Positions 7,952 to 17,848 of a stretch of 39,142 bases of DNA are shown here, in pieces. The notes beneath the pieces were generated by a model, which searched no databases, was not told the DNA's origin, and saw only the letters and a program-made list of their open reading frames with translations. Source of the stretch: JAIBJN01 sp035461525. GTDB taxonomy: Bacteria > Actinomycetota > Thermoleophilia > Gaiellales > Gaiellaceae. How positions within the stretch are numbered: position 1 is the stretch's first letter; the number at the start of each line of letters is the position of its first letter. The stretch is from positions 1-39,142 of the forward strand of contig DATHVD010000053.1 of the NCBI GenBank assembly GCA_035461525.1. The letters are read 5' to 3'. The position numbers and the translations under genes were made by a program.

Positions 7952-8551
7952 GTGAGCGCCGACCCCGCAGCCGCCGTCCGGGCCGGGGGGCTCGTCGTCC
8001 TCCCGACGGACACCGTCTACGGGCTCTGCTGCGACGGCTACCGCGAGGCGCCGTTCCGGAAGCTGCTGCGCCTCAAGGGACGGCCCGAGACGATGCCGGC
8101 CGCGCTCCTCGCGACCGACCTCGACGCGATCCTCGACGCCTGCCCCGAGCTGCGCGGGCGCGGCGCCGTGATCGCGCGGGCGCTCCTGCCCGGCCCTTAC
8201 ACGCTCGTGCTCCCGAACCCCGCGCGGCGGTTCCGGTGGCTCTGCGGGACGACGCCGGAAGGGCTCGGCGTGCGCGTGCCCGAGCTCCCGGACGCGGCGC
8301 GCGGCATCGTCGAGCGTGCGGGCGTCCTCGCCCAGACGAGCGCGAACCTCCACGGCGGCCCCCACCCCGCCCGGCTCGAGGACGTCCCCGAGAAGATCGT
8401 CGCCGCCGCGGCGGCGGTCGTCGACGCGGGCGAGCTGCCGGGGACGCCCTCCACCGTCCTCGACCTGACCGGCCCCGAGCCCGTCGTTCTCCGCGAGGGC
8501 GCCGTCCCCGCGGGCGAGGCGCTCAGCGCGGCGGCTCGGGCGCTCGCGTAG
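7952..8551 (+). CDS. tsaC: L-threonylcarbamoyladenylate synthase (Sua5/YrdC family)
   Basis: TsaC makes threonylcarbamoyl-AMP from threonine, bicarbonate and ATP, the first step of the t6A37 tRNA modification. The 199-residue single-domain protein has VLPTDTVYGL at the N-terminus, a KGRP segment corresponding to the KxR ATP-binding motif, a TSANLHGG motif and a C-terminal STVLDLTG segment. It lacks the extra C-terminal Sua5 domain, so it is the short TsaC form. The start is GTG, chosen because it begins the family N-terminus directly after the repeat region. Position after prfA-prmC and before glyA is the usual Gram-positive arrangement. Confidence 0.92.
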   Translation: MSADPAAAVRAGGLVVLPTDTVYGLCCDGYREAPFRKLLRLKGRPETMPAALLATDLDAILDACPELRGRGAVIARALLPGPYTLVLPNPARRFRWLCGTTPEGLGVRVPELPDAARGIVERAGVLAQTSANLHGGPHPARLEDVPEKIVAAAAAVVDAGELPGTPSTVLDLTGPEPVVLREGAVPAGEALSAAARALA

Positions 8552-8807
8552 GCTCGAGCGCCGGCTCGACCGAGCGCACGGCGAGCGCGACCGCGACGGT
8601 CACGGCCCACTGCGCCCAGGGCCGGTCGACGAGCGGCAGCGCGACCGTCAGCCCGATGCCGACGGCGGGCCCGACGAGCGCGGTCAGGCCCAAGGCCGCC
8701 GCCCGCCCGCGCCCCCAGGAGCGGCGGAAGTCCGCCTGCTCGCGCGCGAGCGGAACGAGCACGATCGCCCCCACGACCAGGATCCCCAGAACGCTCACCC
8801 CGTCCAC
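8523..8807 (-). CDS. Small hypothetical membrane protein
   Basis: I do not recognise this family. It encodes 94 residues with two or three hydrophobic segments (about 6-20, 37-60 and 66-80) and a basic loop around RRSWGRGRAAA. Third codon positions are almost all G or C, as in neighbouring real genes, which supports coding. The start is GTG. Its 3' end overlaps the 3' end of tsaC by 29 bases on the opposite strand, and it is divergent from glyA. A real small membrane protein is the likeliest reading; a chance ORF in high-GC DNA is the alternative. Confidence 0.55.
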   Translation of the reverse strand: MDGVSVLGILVVGAIVLVPLAREQADFRRSWGRGRAAALGLTALVGPAVGIGLTVALPLVDRPWAQWAVTVAVALAVRSVEPALEPTRAPEPPR

Positions 8808-8845
8808 GCTCCCACGACGGGGCTCGGCCGTCCAGGCTTGCGGAG

Positions 8846-8851
8846 TAAAGT
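8846..8851 (+). promoter_or_regulatory. -10-like box of glyA, leaderless arrangement
   Basis: TAAAGT ends 8 bases before the glyA ATG, in the 52-base divergent gap. No Shine-Dalgarno sequence precedes the ATG, so a transcript initiated from this box would have almost no leader. A convincing -35 is absent. Confidence 0.45.
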
Positions 8852-8859
8852 GAGCGCCG

Positions 8860-10149
8860 ATGGCTGTCGCCGTGGAGACCCTCGAGGAGTTGCGCCGCGC
8901 CGGCCTCGCCGACGTCGATCCCGACGTCGTCGAGCTGATCGGGCGCGAGCTCGAGCGTCAGCGTCGCCAGATCGAGCTGATCGCCTCCGAGAACTTCACC
9001 TGGCCCTCGATGCTCGAGGCGGTGGGGAGCGTCGCCACGAACAAGTACGCGGAGGGCTACCCCGGACGGCGCTACTACGGCGGCTGCGAGGTCGTGGACG
9101 AGATCGAGCAGCTTGCGATCGACCGGGCGAAGGCGCTCTTCGGCGCCGAGCACGCGAACGTGCAGCCGCACGCCGGCGCGCAAACGAACATGGCCGTGTA
9201 CTTCGCCGCCCTCGAGCCGGGGGACGTGATCCTCGCCATGCGGCTCGACCACGGCGGCCATCTGACGCACGGCCTCAAGGTCAACTTCTCCGGGAAGCTC
9301 TACGACGTCGTCGGCTACGGCGTCGAGCGCGAGTCGGGCCTCGTCGACTACGACGAGGTGCTCAGGCTCGCGAAGCAGCACCGGCCGAAGCTGATCGTCT
9401 CCGGCGCCTCCGCATACCCGCGCACGATCGAGGCCGACCGCTTCCGGGCGATCGCGGACGAGGTCGGCGCCCTCCTCCTCTGCGACATGGCCCACATCGC
9501 CGGGCTCGTCGCCGCCGGGCTCCACCCGAACCCGGTGCCGCACTGCGACTTCGTCACCTCGACGACCCACAAGACGCTCGCCGGCCCGCGCGCCGGGATG
9601 ATCCTCTGCAAGGAGGAGCACGCCGCCGCGATCGACAAGGCCGTCTTCCCCGGGATGCAGGGCGGGCCGCTCCTGCACGTGATCGCCGCCAAGGCGACCT
9701 GCTTCCGGATCGCCGCGACGGAGGCCTTCCGAGACTACCAGCGGCAGATCCGCGCCAACGCCGACGCGCTCGGCGAGTCCCTCGTCTCCGGCGGCCTCGA
9801 CCTCCTCACCGGCGGCACGGACACGCACCTCCTCCAGGTCGACCTCCGCCGGAGCGAGTGGACCGGCCGCGCGGCGGAGGAACGGCTGCACGAGGTGCGG
9901 ATCACTGCGAACCGCAACACCGTCCCCTTCGACGAGCGCCCGCCGATGGAGGCCTCCGGCATCCGGCTCGGCACTCCCGCCGTGACGATGCGCGGCTTCG
10001 ACGAGGACGACCTGCGCGAGGTCGGCTCGATCATCGCCGGCGCCCTGGGCGACGGCGACCTCGACGCGCTGCGCGCGCGGAGCGACGCGCTCTGCGAGCA
10101 GCGCCCGCTCTACCCGGGCTTCCGCGGGTACCCGGAGGCGCGCTCGTGA
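8860..10149 (+). CDS. glyA: Serine hydroxymethyltransferase
   Basis: GlyA interconverts serine plus tetrahydrofolate with glycine plus methylene-tetrahydrofolate, the main one-carbon source for the cell. The 429-residue length is normal. The PLP lysine is Lys238 in TSTTHKTLAGPRAG, and the N-terminal ELIASENFTWPS and GYPGRRYYGG motifs are intact. It begins with ATG just downstream of a -10-like hexamer and ends in a GTGA overlap with upp. The one-carbon product links it functionally to metH further along the window. Confidence 0.97.
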   Translation: MAVAVETLEELRRAGLADVDPDVVELIGRELERQRRQIELIASENFTWPSMLEAVGSVATNKYAEGYPGRRYYGGCEVVDEIEQLAIDRAKALFGAEHANVQPHAGAQTNMAVYFAALEPGDVILAMRLDHGGHLTHGLKVNFSGKLYDVVGYGVERESGLVDYDEVLRLAKQHRPKLIVSGASAYPRTIEADRFRAIADEVGALLLCDMAHIAGLVAAGLHPNPVPHCDFVTSTTHKTLAGPRAGMILCKEEHAAAIDKAVFPGMQGGPLLHVIAAKATCFRIAATEAFRDYQRQIRANADALGESLVSGGLDLLTGGTDTHLLQVDLRRSEWTGRAAEERLHEVRITANRNTVPFDERPPMEASGIRLGTPAVTMRGFDEDDLREVGSIIAGALGDGDLDALRARSDALCEQRPLYPGFRGYPEARS

Positions 10150-10787
10150 GCGTGGCCGCCGGCCGCGTCACCGTCGTCGACCACCCGCTCGTCCAGCACA
10201 AGCTCGGCCTCCTGCGGGACCAGGAGACGCCGACGCAGATGTTCCGGCAGCTCGTCAACGAGGTGACGCTCCTGCTCACGTACGAGGCGACGAAGGACCT
10301 CGCCACCGAGGAGGTCGACATCGCGACGCCCCTGGAGCGCACGACGGTGCCGCGGATCTCGGGCAAGAAGGTGGCCGTCTGCCCGATCCTGCGCGCCGGC
10401 GTCGGCATGCTCGACGGCGTGCTCGAGCTGATCACGGGCGCGCGCGTCGGCTTCATCGGCCTCTACCGCGACGAAGAGACGCTCGAGCCGGTCGAGTACT
10501 ACGTCAAGCTTCCGGCGGACATCGCGAGCCGGGACGTCATCCTCCTCGACCCGATGCTCGCCACCGGCAACTCGACCGCCTCCGCGGTGGAGACCGTCAA
10601 GCGCGCCGGGGCGGAGTCGGTGCGGCTGATCGCGGTCATCGCCGCGCCGGAGGGCATCGAGCGCCTCCACGCCGCGCATCCCGACGTGCACGTCGTCGTC
10701 GCCGCCGTCGACCGGGGCCTGAACGAGCGGGGGTTCATCGTGCCGGGCCTCGGCGACGCCGGAGACCGGCTCTACGGGACGAGGTAG
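10146..10787 (+). CDS. upp: Uracil phosphoribosyltransferase
   Basis: Upp salvages uracil to UMP using PRPP. The 213-residue protein contains the PRPP-binding loop DPMLATGNS near residues 135-143 and the uracil-binding C-terminal segment ERGFIVPGLGDAGDR with the usual Gly-rich ending. The start is GTG in a GTGA overlap with glyA; a second GTG two codons on is also possible. The glyA-upp-wecA-atp order matches that seen in Firmicutes and many Actinobacteria. Confidence 0.96.
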   Translation: MSVAAGRVTVVDHPLVQHKLGLLRDQETPTQMFRQLVNEVTLLLTYEATKDLATEEVDIATPLERTTVPRISGKKVAVCPILRAGVGMLDGVLELITGARVGFIGLYRDEETLEPVEYYVKLPADIASRDVILLDPMLATGNSTASAVETVKRAGAESVRLIAVIAAPEGIERLHAAHPDVHVVVAAVDRGLNERGFIVPGLGDAGDRLYGTR

Positions 10788-10805
10788 GAGGCCGGGGCGA
10801 CGCCG

Positions 10806-11939
10806 ATGCTCGACGCCTTCCGCGCCCACATGGACGTGCTCTGGGGGTTCCTCGTCGCCCTCGCCGTCGTGCTCGTCCTCACGCCGGCCGTCGGCCGCGT
10901 CGCGCGCGTGCTCGGCGTCGTCGACGAGCCGGACGAGCGGCGCCGCATCCATCTGCGCGCGGTGCCGCGGCTCGGCGGGCTCGCCATCTTCCTCGGCATC
11001 TTCGTCCCCGCGCTTGCCTTCCTCGAGCTCACGCCGCCTTACCGCGGGATCCTGCTCGGCGCTGCGCTCGCGACCACGGTCGGTGTCGTCGACGACTTCC
11101 GCGGCCTCCGCTGGTGGGTCAAGCTCGCGGGCCAGCTCGGCGCCGCCGGGATCGCCGTCCAGGCCGGGGTGACGATCGACCGCTTCACGTTCCCCGTCGT
11201 CGGTATCCACGGGCTTCCGGACTGGCTCGCAATCGCGGTCTCCCTCGCCTGGATCGTCGCGATCATGAACATGGTCAACCTCCTCGACGGCCTGGACGGG
11301 CTCGCCGCAGGAGTCTGTGCCATCGCCGGCGGGACGTTCGCCATCATCTCGCTCTCCCTCGGCCGGCCGAACGCCGCCGTCCTCTCGGCCATCGTCGCCG
11401 GCGCGTGCCTCGGCTTCCTCCGCCACAACTTCTACCCGGCGCGGATCTTCATGGGCGACTCCGGCTCCATGCTCCTCGGGTTCACGCTGGCGACCGTGTC
11501 CATCCAGGGGACGCTGAAGACGGCCGCGACCGTCGCACTCTTCCTGCCGCTCTTCGTCCTCGCCGTGCCGATCATCGACACGTCGTTCGTCGTCGCCCGC
11601 CGGCTCAAGCACGGCGAGCGGCTCTTCGCCCCCGACCAGTCGCACCTGCACTACCGCTTCCTCCGGCGCGGCTTCTCGCAGCGGCGCACGGTCGCCTACC
11701 TGTGGGGCTGGTGCGCGATCCTCGCGGCCGGGGCGCTCGCCACGCGGTTCGTCCCCTTCCGCGAGGGCGGGGAGTGGCACCTGTGGCCGACCGTTCTCGC
11801 CGCCCTGATCGCCGCCTGCGTCGTCGTCGCGTCGCTGTACCTCGTCATCCTCCTCGAGATCCTCAAGCTCCGGCGCCTCCGCGCCTGGGTCGGGAGCCGG
11901 CGCGGCTTCGAGGAGGAGCAGCGGAGGCTGAGCGCCTGA
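10806..11939 (+). CDS. MraY/WecA-like undecaprenyl-phosphate sugar-1-phosphate transferase
   Basis: This is a 377-residue polytopic membrane enzyme that transfers a sugar-1-phosphate (probably GlcNAc-1-P or similar) from a UDP-sugar onto undecaprenyl phosphate, starting a cell-surface polymer. Family motifs are DEPDERRRIH near the N-terminus, VGVVDDF, NLLDGLDGLA and FMGDSGSML. The usual cytosolic HLHH-type motif reads HLHYRFL, so one histidine is replaced by Tyr. About ten hydrophobic helices are visible. An AGGAGG sequence lies 14 bases before the ATG. Its stop overlaps the next gene at CTGA. The exact sugar cannot be told from sequence. Confidence 0.88.
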   Translation: MLDAFRAHMDVLWGFLVALAVVLVLTPAVGRVARVLGVVDEPDERRRIHLRAVPRLGGLAIFLGIFVPALAFLELTPPYRGILLGAALATTVGVVDDFRGLRWWVKLAGQLGAAGIAVQAGVTIDRFTFPVVGIHGLPDWLAIAVSLAWIVAIMNMVNLLDGLDGLAAGVCAIAGGTFAIISLSLGRPNAAVLSAIVAGACLGFLRHNFYPARIFMGDSGSMLLGFTLATVSIQGTLKTAATVALFLPLFVLAVPIIDTSFVVARRLKHGERLFAPDQSHLHYRFLRRGFSQRRTVAYLWGWCAILAAGALATRFVPFREGGEWHLWPTVLAALIAACVVVASLYLVILLEILKLRRLRAWVGSRRGFEEEQRRLSA

Positions 11940-13355
11940 GCCTCCCGGACGACACCGCCGAAGCGGCGGCGTTCGCCCACGAGCGCGCCGCGGCTTTCCT
12001 CGCCGGCCTCGAGGAGCGGCCCGTGCTTCCGCGGCAGGCCGGCGGGGCGGCGGACGCCTTCGGCGGGCCGCTTCCCGAGGAGGGAGCGGGGGCGGTGGCG
12101 GCGCTCGAGGAGCTCGCGGCCGGCTTCGACGCCGCGACGGCCTCGCCCGGGCCGCGCTTCTTCCACTTCGTCACCGGCGGGGTCGCCCCGGCCGCCTTCG
12201 GTGCCGACTGGCTGACCACGGCGCTCGACCAGAACGCATTCACGCGCGTCGCCTCGCCGCTCGCGACCCGGCTCGAGACCGTGTCGCTGGCCTGGCTCAA
12301 GGATCTCTTCAGCCTGCCGGCCGGCTGGGGCGGCGCCCTCACGACCGGGGCCACGAGCGCGAACCTGATGGGCCTCGCGGCGGCGCGGGAGTGGTGGGCG
12401 GAGCGTCACGGCCGCGACGGCGGCGCGGACGGCCTGGCCGGACTCCCCGCCGTTCCCGTCCTCTCGAGCGGCTTCGTCCACACGAGCGCCCGCAAGGCGC
12501 TGGCCGTCCTCGGGATGGGGCGGGACCGGGTGCGCACGTTCTCCCGCGACGACCTCGGCCGCATCGACCTGCCCGCGCTGGAGGCGGCCGTGCGCGGCCT
12601 CGGGGGGCGCGCCCGCGATCCTGATCGGGAACGCGGGCGAGGTGAACACCGGCGAGTTCGACCCGCTCGAGCGGCTGGCCGACCTCGCCGAGGAGCACGG
12701 CGCCTGGCTGCACGTGGACGGGGCCTTCGGCCTCTTCGCCCGCGTCTCGCCGCGGGTCGCCCGGCTCGCCGCGGGCGTCGAACGGGCGCACTCGGTCATC
12801 GCCGACGGGCACAAGTGGCTGAACGTGCCCTACGACTGCGGCTTCGCGTTCGTGCGCGAGCCGGACTACCTGGCCCGCGTGTTCGGGATCGCCGCGGCCT
12901 ATCTCCCCGCGGACGACCCCGAGCCGACCTACGGCTACCTGACCCCGGAGCTGTCGCAGCGCGCCCGCTCGCTCGCCGTCTGGGCCGCGCTCCGCGCCTG
13001 GGGGCGCTCCGGCTACCGGGAGCTCGTCGAGGGTCACCTCGACCTCGCCCGCCGCCTGGCCGAGCGCGTCGACGAGGCCCCCGACCTGGAGCGCCTCGCC
13101 GACGTCCTGCTCAACATCGTCCTCTTCCGCTACCGGCCCGAGGGTCTCGGCGAGGAGGAGCTGAACGAGCTCAACGCCCGCCTGGCCGACGACGTCCTGG
13201 CCGACGGGCGGGTCTACGTCGGCTCGACGCGCGTCGGCGGGACGGTCGCTTTTCGCCCCGCGATCGTCAACTGGCGGACGCGCGCGGAGGACGTCGACCT
13301 GATCGTCGAGGCCGTCCGCGATCTCGGCGCCCGCGCCCTCGCCGGCACAAAGTAG
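11936..13355 (+). pseudogene. PLP-dependent group II amino-acid decarboxylase, frameshifted
   Basis: Two adjoining frames together encode a full-length (about 472 residues) aromatic-amino-acid/glutamate decarboxylase-type PLP enzyme. The first frame runs to the G6 run at 12602-12607; the second resumes immediately after it. Removing one G joins them into the conserved reading LGGAPAILIGNAGEVNTG. The remainder looks intact: HVDGAFG, and the PLP lysine in DGHKWLN (about residue 293 after correction). I start at CTG 11936, inside the wecA stop (CTGA), with GGAGG 8 bases upstream. The next canonical start, GTG 12095, would lose 53 residues. This may be a real inactivating mutation, a slippage site or a sequencing error. 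The substrate is unknown. Confidence 0.82.
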
Positions 13356-13363
13356 TCCGTTTT

Positions 13364-13382
13364 CCGCGCAAGAGTGCGGTTT
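13364..13382 (+). terminator. Weak intrinsic terminator-like hairpin
   Basis: A 6-bp stem CCGCGC/GTGCGG (one G-U pair) with an AAGA loop is followed by TTT, just after the decarboxylase stop and before the ATP synthase locus. A TTTT precedes the stem, so it could also act on the other strand. The T tract is short, so efficiency is doubtful. Confidence 0.4.
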
Positions 13383-13412
13383 CGGCTGTCACGAACCCTT
13401 CCTCCGGACTGA

Positions 13413-13418
13413 TAGTCT
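13413..13418 (+). promoter_or_regulatory. -10-like box at the head of the ATP synthase locus
   Basis: TAGTCT lies 13 bases before the ATG of the first small ATP-synthase-locus gene, which has no Shine-Dalgarno sequence. The position, after a terminator-like hairpin, fits a promoter for the atp operon. A clear -35 is not visible at 16-18 bases. Confidence 0.45.
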
Positions 13419-13431
13419 GGGGCCGAATAAG

Positions 13432-13641
13432 ATGCTGTCCGTCGTGGCCGCCGACCGTACGTCGCTCGATCCCGTCGGCGCCGGGGCGCTCCTGGCGGGC
13501 GTTCTCTTCGCCTGCGTGGGCCTCGGCGCCCTCGTCGGCGTAGCCGCAGGCTCGATCGGCGCGGGTGTCGCGATCGGGTCCGTGATCGGGATCCCGGCGT
13601 CGATCCTGGCCGTCTACTTCCGCTACCGGGACGCGTCCTAG
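13432..13641 (+). CDS. Small two-helix membrane protein, AtpZ-like by position
   Basis: A 69-residue protein with a short polar N-terminus and two Gly/Ala-rich hydrophobic helices (about 17-37 and 43-63) ending in a basic tail (YFRYRDAS). Size, topology and place at the head of an ATP synthase operon resemble AtpZ/AtpQ-type assembly or ion-handling proteins, but I see no strong sequence signature, so the assignment is positional. Its stop shares one base with the GTG of the next gene, which indicates one transcript with the atp genes. Confidence 0.6.
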   Translation: MLSVVAADRTSLDPVGAGALLAGVLFACVGLGALVGVAAGSIGAGVAIGSVIGIPASILAVYFRYRDAS

Positions 13642-14033
13642 TGCCCGGTGCGCTCATCACGCCGAGGCCGCTGCCGGCGCGCCGCGCCCCGATCGCCGTC
13701 GGCGGCGCGCTCGTGGCGCTCGCGCTCCCGCTCTTCCTCGTCGCCGGCTGGCGGGTCGAGGGCTGGGCGTTCGGGGCGGGGCTCTGGGCCGTGAGCCAGG
13801 CGCTCGGCCTCCTTTTCGCCCGCGTCGGGATCGGGGAGCCGACGCTGCGCGGCTCGGGCGTCGTAGCGTTCGGGATGATGGGCCGCGGGATCCTGCTCGC
13901 GCTCGCCTTGATCGCCGTCGCCACCGCCGACCCGTACCTCGCGCTGGCCGGCGGGCTCGTCTACGGGGCCGCCTACGGGGCCGAGCTCGGCGCGAGCCTC
14001 CTGCTCTACTTCACCGGGAGTCAGCCGCGGTGA
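13641..14033 (+). CDS. AtpI-like membrane protein
   Basis: A 130-residue protein with four predicted transmembrane helices, starting with GTG one base into the previous stop and ending in a GTGA overlap with atpB. AtpI proteins at this position help assemble the c-ring of the ATP synthase. The sequence match to AtpI is weak and rests on length, hydrophobic pattern and location directly before atpB. Confidence 0.62.
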   Translation: MPGALITPRPLPARRAPIAVGGALVALALPLFLVAGWRVEGWAFGAGLWAVSQALGLLFARVGIGEPTLRGSGVVAFGMMGRGILLALALIAVATADPYLALAGGLVYGAAYGAELGASLLLYFTGSQPR

Positions 14034-14851
14034 TCCCGTTTGCCGCCGAGGAGTTCGACCCGCAGCACGAGTTCCTGCTCGAGGAGTGGATCCCGCTCCA
14101 CCTCGGGCCGCTCGACCTCTCCGTGAACAAGGCGGTGGTCTACCTCTGGCTCGGCGGCCTCGTCACGATCCTGCTCGGGATCTGGCTCATGCGCTTCGGC
14201 CTCTCGCTGCGCCCGAGCCGCAGACAGACGACCGGGGAGGCCGTCTACGAGCTCGTCCGCAACCAGATCGCCGAGTCGAGCCTCCCGTCGAAGGGGCTCC
14301 GCCTCTGGTTCCCGTACGTGGCCTCCCTCTTCCTCTTCATCTGGGTCGTGAACATGATCGGCTTCATCCCGCTTCCGATCTCGAACGACACGTTCGCGCT
14401 CTTCGGGGTCGAGCTGCCCACGCTCGGGATCTACGCGGCGACCGCGAACCTCAGCGTGACGCTGGCGCTCGCGCTCGTCACCTTCGGGGCCACCCACGTC
14501 GAGGGTATCCGCTACAACGGCCCCGTCCGCTACTTCAAGAGCTGGATCCCGGAGGGGGCGCCGAAGCCGCTGCTCGGGCTCATCATCCCGCTCGAGGTCA
14601 TCTCGCAGTTCATGCGGCTGATCTCGCTCTCCGTGCGTCTCTTCGCCAACATGCTCGCGGGCCACATGCTCATCCTGGTGATGCTGGGGCTCATCTTCAT
14701 CTTCTCGTCCTGGGTGCTCGTCCCGGTCGCGATCCTCGTCGGTACGGCGATCTACCTGTTCGAGGTCGTCATCGTCGTCACCATCCAGGCCTTCGTCTTC
14801 GCGCTCCTGTCGGCGATCTACATCGGCGGCGCCATCGAGCCCGAACACTAG
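14030..14851 (+). CDS. atpB: ATP synthase subunit a
   Basis: Subunit a forms the proton half-channels of the membrane Fo sector. The 273-residue protein carries the essential arginine (Arg203) in SLSVRLFANMLAGH, preceded by EVISQFMRLI, both hallmarks of the family. A soluble N-terminal stretch (about 35 residues) precedes five or six helices. The start is GTG overlapping the AtpI-like stop (GTGA). The order atpB-E-F-H-A-G follows. Confidence 0.96.
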   Translation: MIPFAAEEFDPQHEFLLEEWIPLHLGPLDLSVNKAVVYLWLGGLVTILLGIWLMRFGLSLRPSRRQTTGEAVYELVRNQIAESSLPSKGLRLWFPYVASLFLFIWVVNMIGFIPLPISNDTFALFGVELPTLGIYAATANLSVTLALALVTFGATHVEGIRYNGPVRYFKSWIPEGAPKPLLGLIIPLEVISQFMRLISLSVRLFANMLAGHMLILVMLGLIFIFSSWVLVPVAILVGTAIYLFEVVIVVTIQAFVFALLSAIYIGGAIEPEH

Positions 14852-14864
14852 AAAGGAGCACTAC

Positions 14865-15128
14865 GTGGAAATCCTTCTCGCACAGACCACCGACGAGGGG
14901 CTCACCGCCCTCGGCCAGGCGATCGCCTTCGGGGTCGGCGTCGGCCTCGGCGCCGTCGGGGCCGGCATCGGCATCGGCACGATCTTCGGCTCGATGATCC
15001 AGGCCGTCGCCCGCCAGCCCGAGCTCCGCGGCGAGCTGACCGGCATCCAGTGGCTCGGCTTCGCCCTCGTCGAGGCCGTCGTCTTCTACGCGCTCCTCGG
15101 CGGGCTGCTCGCCTACGTCCTCGTCTGA
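14865..15128 (+). CDS. atpE: ATP synthase subunit c
   Basis: Subunit c oligomerises into the rotating ring. The 87-residue hairpin has a Gly-rich first helix (GVGVGLGAVGAGIGIG), the polar loop ARQPE, and the ion-binding carboxylate Glu70 in the second helix (FALVEAVVFY). The residue after Glu70 is Ala rather than the Ser/Thr typical of sodium-binding rings, so I infer proton coupling. The start is GTG with a good AAAGGAG 7 bases upstream, consistent with the high expression c-subunits need. Its stop overlaps the atpF ATG. Confidence 0.97.
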   Translation: MEILLAQTTDEGLTALGQAIAFGVGVGLGAVGAGIGIGTIFGSMIQAVARQPELRGELTGIQWLGFALVEAVVFYALLGGLLAYVLV

Positions 15129-15700
15129 TGAGAGACCTGCTCTTCCAGACGTTCCTCTTCGCCCAGGAGGCGGAGGCGGAGGAGGACACCGGCTCGCTCA
15201 TCGACGTCGTCCCGGGCCTGATGGTCTGGACGGTCGTCACGTTCCTGATCGTCTTCTTCGTGCTCCGGCGCGTCGCGTTCGGCCGCATCCAGGCGCTGAT
15301 CGAGCAGCGGCGGGACCGCATCCGCGAGGCGCTCGACGAGGCCGACAAGGCGCGCGCCGAGGCGCGAGAGCTGCGCGAGCTGACGGAGAGGGAGCGGGAG
15401 GCCGCGAAGGCCGAGCGCGAGAGCATCCTCGACGAGGCGCGCCGGCTCGCGCAAGCCCAAGCCGAGCAGGCGCGGGCGAAGGCCGACGAGGACCTCAAGC
15501 GGCTCCTCGAGGAGAATCAGCGCGCGATCGAGGCCGAGAACAAGAAGCTCCGCGAGCAGATCCGGCGCGACGTCGTCGAGCTCACCCTGCTCGCCTCGGA
15601 GAAGGTCACCGGCAAGGTCCTCGACTCGGAGGACCAGCGCCGACTCGTGGACGAGACGATCCGCGAGGTCGACGTGAAGCAGCTCGCCTCGGAGAACTGA
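15128..15700 (+). CDS. atpF: ATP synthase subunit b
   Basis: Subunit b is the peripheral stalk. The 190-residue protein has one N-terminal membrane helix (about residues 30-50, including TVVTFLIVFFVL) followed by a long, highly charged coiled coil rich in Glu, Arg and Ala. The ATG shares its A with the last base of the atpE stop. A stretch of acidic residues (EAEAEEDTG) precedes the helix. Family, topology and position agree. Confidence 0.94.
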   Translation: MRDLLFQTFLFAQEAEAEEDTGSLIDVVPGLMVWTVVTFLIVFFVLRRVAFGRIQALIEQRRDRIREALDEADKARAEARELRELTEREREAAKAERESILDEARRLAQAQAEQARAKADEDLKRLLEENQRAIEAENKKLREQIRRDVVELTLLASEKVTGKVLDSEDQRRLVDETIREVDVKQLASEN

Positions 15701-15733
15701 GCGCGTGCCCGTCGTCCACCGGGAGCACTGACC

Positions 15734-16261
15734 GTGGCCGTCGCCCACAGGATCTACGCGCGCTCGCTGCTCGAAGCGGCGCGGGACGGGGACCGGCTCG
15801 AGCGCGTGCGCGAGGACTTCGCCGCGTTCGCGGCCGCGGCGGAGGCCTCGCCCGAGCTCCGGAACCTCCTCCGCAACCCGCAGATCGACCCGCGCGCGAA
15901 GCGCGACGCGCTCGAGGCGATCCTCGAGGGCGCCGACGGCCTCTTCCTCAACTTCGTCCGCCTGCTCGTCGAGAAGCACCGGATCGACCAGCTCGAGGAG
16001 ATCTATGCGGAGTGGCAGGACCTCCTCGCGCGCGCGGAGCGCACGCTCAAGCTCGAGCTCACGACCGCCGTCGAGCTCTCCGACGAGGAGGCGGCCCGCA
16101 TCGCCAGGGCGATCGAGGACGCGTCCGGACGCAAGGTCGACGCCGTCCGCCGCACCGACCCGTCGCTGATCGGCGGCGTCGTCGTCCAGGCCGGCTCGCT
16201 CCGCGTCGACGGCAGCGTGCGCGGCCGCCTGAACCAGCTCCGACGGGAGCTGAATGTCTGA
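15734..16261 (+). CDS. atpH: ATP synthase subunit delta
   Basis: Delta (OSCP-like) links the peripheral stalk to the F1 head. The 175-residue protein begins AVAHRIYARSLLEAA and ends with the conserved IGGVVVQAGSLRVDGSVRGRLNQL segment. The N-terminal six-helix domain and C-terminal region are both present, so it is full length. The start is GTG with GGGAG 8 bases upstream. The 33-base gap after atpF is the largest between atpI and atpG. Confidence 0.95.
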   Translation: MAVAHRIYARSLLEAARDGDRLERVREDFAAFAAAAEASPELRNLLRNPQIDPRAKRDALEAILEGADGLFLNFVRLLVEKHRIDQLEEIYAEWQDLLARAERTLKLELTTAVELSDEEAARIARAIEDASGRKVDAVRRTDPSLIGGVVVQAGSLRVDGSVRGRLNQLRRELNV

Positions 16262-16287
16262 CCAACGCCCCGCAGCAAGGAGCTGAC

Positions 16288-17832
<1,545 letters not shown>

Positions 17833-17848
17833 GGCGGGGCGCTAGGCG

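Noticed and set aside
12595..12650. Programmed ribosomal frameshift in the decarboxylase
   Set aside because: A plain G6 run with no slippery heptamer plus stimulatory structure that I can see; mutation or sequence error is simpler. Genes of this family are not known to use programmed shifts.
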